A stretch of 64,000 nt of DNA, from assembly GCA_016748015.1 (NCBI GenBank), contig JAAOMT010000521.1, forward strand, positions 187,024 to 251,023, given 5' to 3'. The stretch's first letter is position 1; each line of letters starts with the position of its first letter. This DNA comes from Geosiphon pyriformis (Eukaryota > Glomeromycota > Glomeromycetes > Archaeosporales > Geosiphonaceae). Made by a program: the position numbers and the translations under genes. Positions 60,322-64,000 of this stretch are shown piece by piece. The notes under the pieces were generated by a model. It searched no databases and was not told where the DNA came from. It saw nothing but the letters and a program-made list of their open reading frames with translations.

Positions 60322-60582
60322 TTCTTCTATAGTTGCTGTTAAAGAAATGGTGATCTTTCATTTTATTAATAGAACCCTCATTCCTTCTGGTCCATCTCAA
60401 GTTATTTATATACATTGATGATCTCTTACTTGATCATTTATTTGATAGTATATAAATGGAGGAATGTGCATGCAAGCTTTAATTAGGCTCATTAAAAATT
60501 AAATTAGAAATTCAAGTTTAAAATTATATAATCACAAGCATGTTATTTGCGATTCACTTGACCATTTGTTGAACATTATTAG

Positions 60583-60969
60583 GAAGGTTTCAAAATTCCG
60601 AAAAAGGACGAAATTGAATTAGATTCTGATGTATTCAAACAATATGCTCCGGTTGGAGGAAGTGATCAACATGGCAGTCTTCAAGCTTTGGGTTACATCT
60701 TGCAAAGCTCCATCCTTTTGTCCATCAGAACTTGGCTGATTAAAACCAAAGGTTTGCCTTTTCTTAGGACTTCATATCAGATGATTTTGGTGGAAATTGA
60801 CGAGGAATTCTTGAAAGATTTGTCGTTGGTGTAAGAAATGAATATGTCGAAGCTTTATTACATCAGGATTCGGGTCAAGGACTACTCTGCCGAATTCGCT
60901 GTCTCACGTCACGCTCTTCTGGGGCACGTGGCTTATAATACCATTGGACGTAACTCGTCCATGCTATGA
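60583..60969 (+). CDS. Unrecognised gene, 3' part (at least 116 aa)
   Basis: The exon-like frame 60583-60830 follows an AG and reads EGFKIPKKDEIELDSDVF, then QYAPVGGSDQHGSLQALG and IRTWLIKTKGLPFL. It joins across a very short (36 bp) GT-AG interval to 60867-60969, reading IRVKDYSAEFAVSRHALL to a TGA. The composition is clearly protein-like. A possible first exon starts at ATG 60347 (MVIFHFINRTLIPSG) and overlaps the last intron/exon boundary of the eS21 gene, but the link to 60583 is unresolved. No family is recognised. It is convergent with the minus-strand gene at 61023. Confidence 0.5.
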
Positions 60970-61022
60970 ATGGCAGAAAGTTTATTTAAAAACCTGGTCT
61001 GTTTGATTTACCTCATTAAAAT

Positions 61023-61352
61023 TTAATGAGAAATACCCCATAATGAAAATCTTCGTCCTATTTGCCGTGCTATTACGGGTAAAGCGAGGGTAAGAAGGAG
61101 AACTCGAAGGTCACGCCAGAACTCTTCCATGTGCAGGTCGAAGTCCAAGTCAGCGTCAGTGTCTTGCCCTTGAGGAGTTTGCAGGTCCTCAGAATCCTCT
61201 TGGTCATGTTCTCTTTGATTCTCAAGAGGCTGAGAAGAGGCAGAAATTCCCAACTGTTCATCTTCATCCTCTCTAAAGGTGTTTGCGGCTGCTTCATCAA
61301 GGTAGCCATGGTTGTCAACGGGAAACAGACGCGACCGTTCTTGAGTTGTCAT
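61023..61352 (-). CDS. Small acidic tail-anchored protein (109 aa)
   Basis: Intact single-exon frame. Residues 1-75 are polar and strongly acidic (REDEDEQLG, HDQEDSEDLQ, DTDADLDFDLHMEEF). The C-terminus has one hydrophobic segment (VLLLTLALPVIA) flanked by Arg (WRDLR before, RQIGRRF after). Basic flanks with a short membrane segment fit tail-anchored proteins of the mitochondrial outer membrane or ER. I do not recognise the family. It is divergent from the MED10 gene, with 339 bp between start codons. Confidence 0.65.
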   Translation of the reverse strand: MTTQERSRLFPVDNHGYLDEAAANTFREDEDEQLGISASSQPLENQREHDQEDSEDLQTPQGQDTDADLDFDLHMEEFWRDLRVLLLTLALPVIARQIGRRFSLWGISH

Positions 61353-61691
61353 GTTAAGGGGTTCGAGGTCTTGCCTGTAACATCAAAGATCTTCACTTCT
61401 TTATACTTTTTCATTATTATCACCTGATTGAGATTCTGCGGCCATGTCTCACGCCGCCGCATGATATTTATATCAACTTTTACAATAACATAAGTTCTGT
61501 CCGATTGCCAAAATAGGGAATAAAGACTGCGGTCTCTTCAAGATTTCGAACTGTTTATTTCTATTTTTGCAGAATGGTGTGAAAAAATCCACAATATGCA
61601 GCTAGCAGTTAAGTCAATACTATAACAAGAGGTCTCCCTTTTATCCACCAAATTTTTAATTCATAGCGTGTTTTTCTTACTTGTTTGTACT
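61353..61691. promoter_or_regulatory. Divergent promoter region, tail-anchored protein / MED10
   Basis: Intergenic space between two divergent genes. No specific binding site is recognised. Confidence 0.4.
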
Positions 61692-62620
61692 ATGGGACCC
61701 ATGATGATGGCAACAACATTTGATTCCGAATCTCAACAAACTCAAACCCAAACGCAAGCACAAATTCAGAATCAACAACCACAACCACAGTCAAACGGCT
61801 CTAGCAATCATAGTAGGCATAGTAGCATATCCAGTAACAATACATGTGATGACCCCGAACTTCAAGCTTTAACAGATTTGGAAAGACAACTCGAAAAATT
61901 GATAAACACATTTTGGAAGGCGGCAGTTAACATGTGTGATACTACAGACGACAAAGCAAACTTCAGTGACAATTTGTAGGTTTTAATATCTGTCGTTTCT
62001 TTGTACCAGGTTCTTCCTGTGTTTATACACACTGATTGGTAGTTGACTAACAAAAATATCGCGACTTATTTTGCGTTAGCCCAGAGATATTAAAAGAATT
62101 AAATTTGGTGGATGAATTCAACGATAGAATCACCACCCAGGTGCCGATCGAAGCACTCGAGTACCGTATCTCAATCTTCTCTATAATATCATAATCAATT
62201 CTTTCCTACATCGAGTGGAGAGATGAATTTGTGCAATTGGCCCTTTCACCATTACTTTGCTAAAAGATTACATGGACGTGGTTTTTTAAATATATAACTA
62301 TTTGGTTAGGTCTCTTGATAAGGGTGAAAATCCAGAAAATTTAATAACCGACTACCTAAAAAGTGTAATGGACCAAGAAACACTGATGAGGGAGAAAACA
62401 CAATCTATCCAGGTGAAGTACAGGCCGCAAGAAAATCAAATTTTGCGCTTTGTGTTCAAAGATCAAAGAGATTTCGCTTCGAGAAGTTTTTCTAATCAAT
62501 CTCAATTTCTTCTTGTAGGACTTATATGAAGCACTTTCTGATGCATTGGATAGAGGCCTTAACGAAACCTCCTCAGCTCTTAGGTCGAATGCTGAGTCGA
62601 GTCACAGTAACGGATTCTAA
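61692..62620 (+). CDS. MED10: Mediator complex subunit MED10/Nut2 (189 aa, four exons)
   Basis: MED10 belongs to the middle module of Mediator, which links activators to RNA polymerase II in the nucleus. Exons are 61692-61975, 62080-62160, 62310-62412 and 62519-62620, phase-consistent. The third junction uses donor GTACCG, which is weak but is the only one that keeps the frame. After a Gln/Ser-rich N-terminus (about 55 residues), the MED10 core reads LTDLERQLEKLINTFWKAA, then LVDEFNDRITTQVPIEALE, SLDKGENPENLITDYLKS and DLYEALSDALDRGLNE. The Gln-rich start (TQTQTQAQIQ) is longer than in yeast Nut2 or human MED10. The start codon is chosen as the first ATG giving a compact leader; an in-frame ATG at 61668 is possible. 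Confidence 0.88.
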
Positions 62621-63622
62621 CATTCACTTTCACCCCCGTGACGGACATCTAATTGGAACATCTGGAAGGTTGTTTGGTGACACTGCCGTTGGCTACAAAA
62701 AAAGTTGAAAGAATGTGTTGGCGAATATGATTTGCCTACGCTACCTCTAAATGCCGAATGGCATGTCATTACTACACCCTCTCTTCACACAGAAAAGTCA
62801 GTTCAAGCAAGAAAATGAGGCAATTGGCATATCAGCATACGCGTCTTTGCTCAATTGACTATATTTTTATGATCTGGCTGCAACCGAAATTCCTAATGAA
62901 CAATGAACAAGATTGGAATCAATTTGAATTTTTGATCCACGAAATGAACTTATTTCGGTGGAAATAATCATGTTAAATTTCAATAGAGAAATTTAATTAG
63001 ATTTAATTATTAAACAATTAATTGAAATAAAAGCCATCAAGAACACGAAAATTTTTACCTTAACAACTTATAAAGTGGAGGTGGTTTTGAATTGTAATTA
63101 CCTCTGGGACAACTCATTAAGGCTTATATAGCTCCTAAGCGCCCCTAACCAACAAATAAAATATATAAGGATCACTTTTGAACTTATGCTCTAAACCATC
63201 CTTTTTATTTAAGGATAGGAAGTCGAGGAAATAAACCCAAACGTCTAACCTTTGAACGAGGGAGGGTAGAGTAACCTAAAGCAATAAATTCGTCCGTTTA
63301 AAATGGAAACTAGATCGTAAAGTCAATCATGATTGCAAGGGACTAGGCATTTTTAAACCTTTATCTATTGTGAAAAAGACAAATGTTCGAGGATTGATAT
63401 TAAAAATCAGCGACAATTTTAAAACTAGTACAAATTGTGTAATGTTTTTTTGAACTTTTAGCAGAATCTTCGGAGGATAAATCATACTTTCGTTAGGCTG
63501 AATAAAAATTTATTATAGCAGCGTGAAAGCAAATTTGAATATCATATCCATGATACGTTATATGAGACTGGATTATCGAGAGACTAGCTCAAATTCACCA
63601 CTGATTTGGAGGCAAACGTTCG
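62621..63622. other. Intergenic region with one coding-like stretch
   Basis: At about 62716-62814 a plus-strand frame reads CVGEYDLPTLPLNAEWHV and onward to a stop, with protein-like composition, but no start, splice partner or family was found. The rest holds no recognised feature. Confidence 0.4.
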
Positions 63623-64000
63623 TCATGAGTAAGTCTTCAACATTTCTTCAAGCATATTCACTTCCTTTTGATCATCGTCATCACTCTCCCCTTCATCTAA
63701 GGGTTTTTGGATATTTAATTAGAACAAAAATTATCATAGTAATAATTTTCAAATTATTAATATTAAATGTTTACCTATTCCACTATTTACATCCGAAATT
63801 GTCATGGGATCACTAGAAAAAATATTAGTCCCATCTGATTTACTGTTTTCAACAGTTGGGTCGTTGATGTAGTCATCAAGAAATAGATATTGATTCACAT
63901 CAATTTCGTCCTCAGTAAGGTCTCCTGGTATGCTGCTTTGATTGACTATATCAAATATCGAGGCCCAGTAATCATCATTCTTTTGCTTGAATTTTAATTG
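63623..64000 (-). CDS. 3' end of an unrecognised acidic protein gene (cut by window edge)
   Basis: Two exons are visible on the minus strand: 63775-64000 (continuing past the window edge) and 63623-63696, joined by a GT-AG intron in phase 1. The visible protein is acidic, with NDDYWASIFDIVNQSS, PGDLTEDEIDVNQYLFLDDY and finally DEGESDDDDQKEVNMLEE. Acidic clusters with scattered aromatic residues resemble a transcriptional activation region, but this is only a resemblance. The N-terminal part, which would decide the family, is outside the window. Confidence 0.6.

Overview
This window looks like nuclear DNA of an AT-rich, intron-rich fungus, most likely an arbuscular-mycorrhizal fungus (Glomeromycotina). 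That placement is an inference from several signs. There are Sel1-repeat proteins, short GT-AG introns with micro-exons, a spliced gene of the EVSGPP (PD-(D/E)XK-like) type that I associate with these fungi, a decayed pogo/Tigger transposon, and very AT-rich gene-poor DNA. No rRNA, tRNA, CRISPR array or prokaryotic operon was seen.

Region 1 (about 2-25 kb) is a cluster of class 3 (Rhizomucor-type) lipase-like genes. Five have complete spliced reading frames, called here A (5352-6913, +), B (15539-17034, +), C (17527-18898, -), D (19350-20912, -) and E (23727-25052, -). Three more copies are decayed: P1 (2080-3115), P2 (7560-8475) and P3 (22655-22960). A with P2, and C with D, lie in mirror order inside a large imperfect inverted duplication (arms about 3.99-8.49 and 17.53-22.65 kb). 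All five proteins keep the TFGxPRxGN motif and the catalytic Asp and His. In A and D the Ser of GHSxGG is Ala, and in B and C it is Gly; only E keeps Ser, and E lacks about 70 N-terminal residues. A Sel1 gene and an unrelated tail-anchored protein gene lie between the arms.

Region 2 (about 25-46 kb) is gene-poor. It holds two Sel1-repeat genes (33149-34051 and 39062-40288), a Sel1 pseudogene (about 32.05-32.53 kb), and a pogo-like transposase relic (about 42.99-44.66 kb). A 1 kb block upstream of the relic recurs at 9.6-10.65 kb, directly against the 5' flank of the first Sel1 gene. The two long Sel1 copies are inverted duplicates with different repeat numbers.

Region 3 (about 46-64 kb) is gene-dense and has more balanced base composition. 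It contains an EVSGPP-family gene with a broken upstream part, a long membrane-anchored protein, an MCM-like gene fragment, a coiled-coil protein, a Tgl2-like triacylglycerol lipase, a conserved putative mitochondrial protein, ribosomal protein eS21, a small tail-anchored protein, Mediator subunit MED10, and the 3' end of another gene. Three of these need exons of 24, 17 and 10 nt to give the expected proteins.

Exon models were built by eye from reading frames, GT-AG sites and family motifs. They are consistent in phase unless stated, but no transcript or database search was available.
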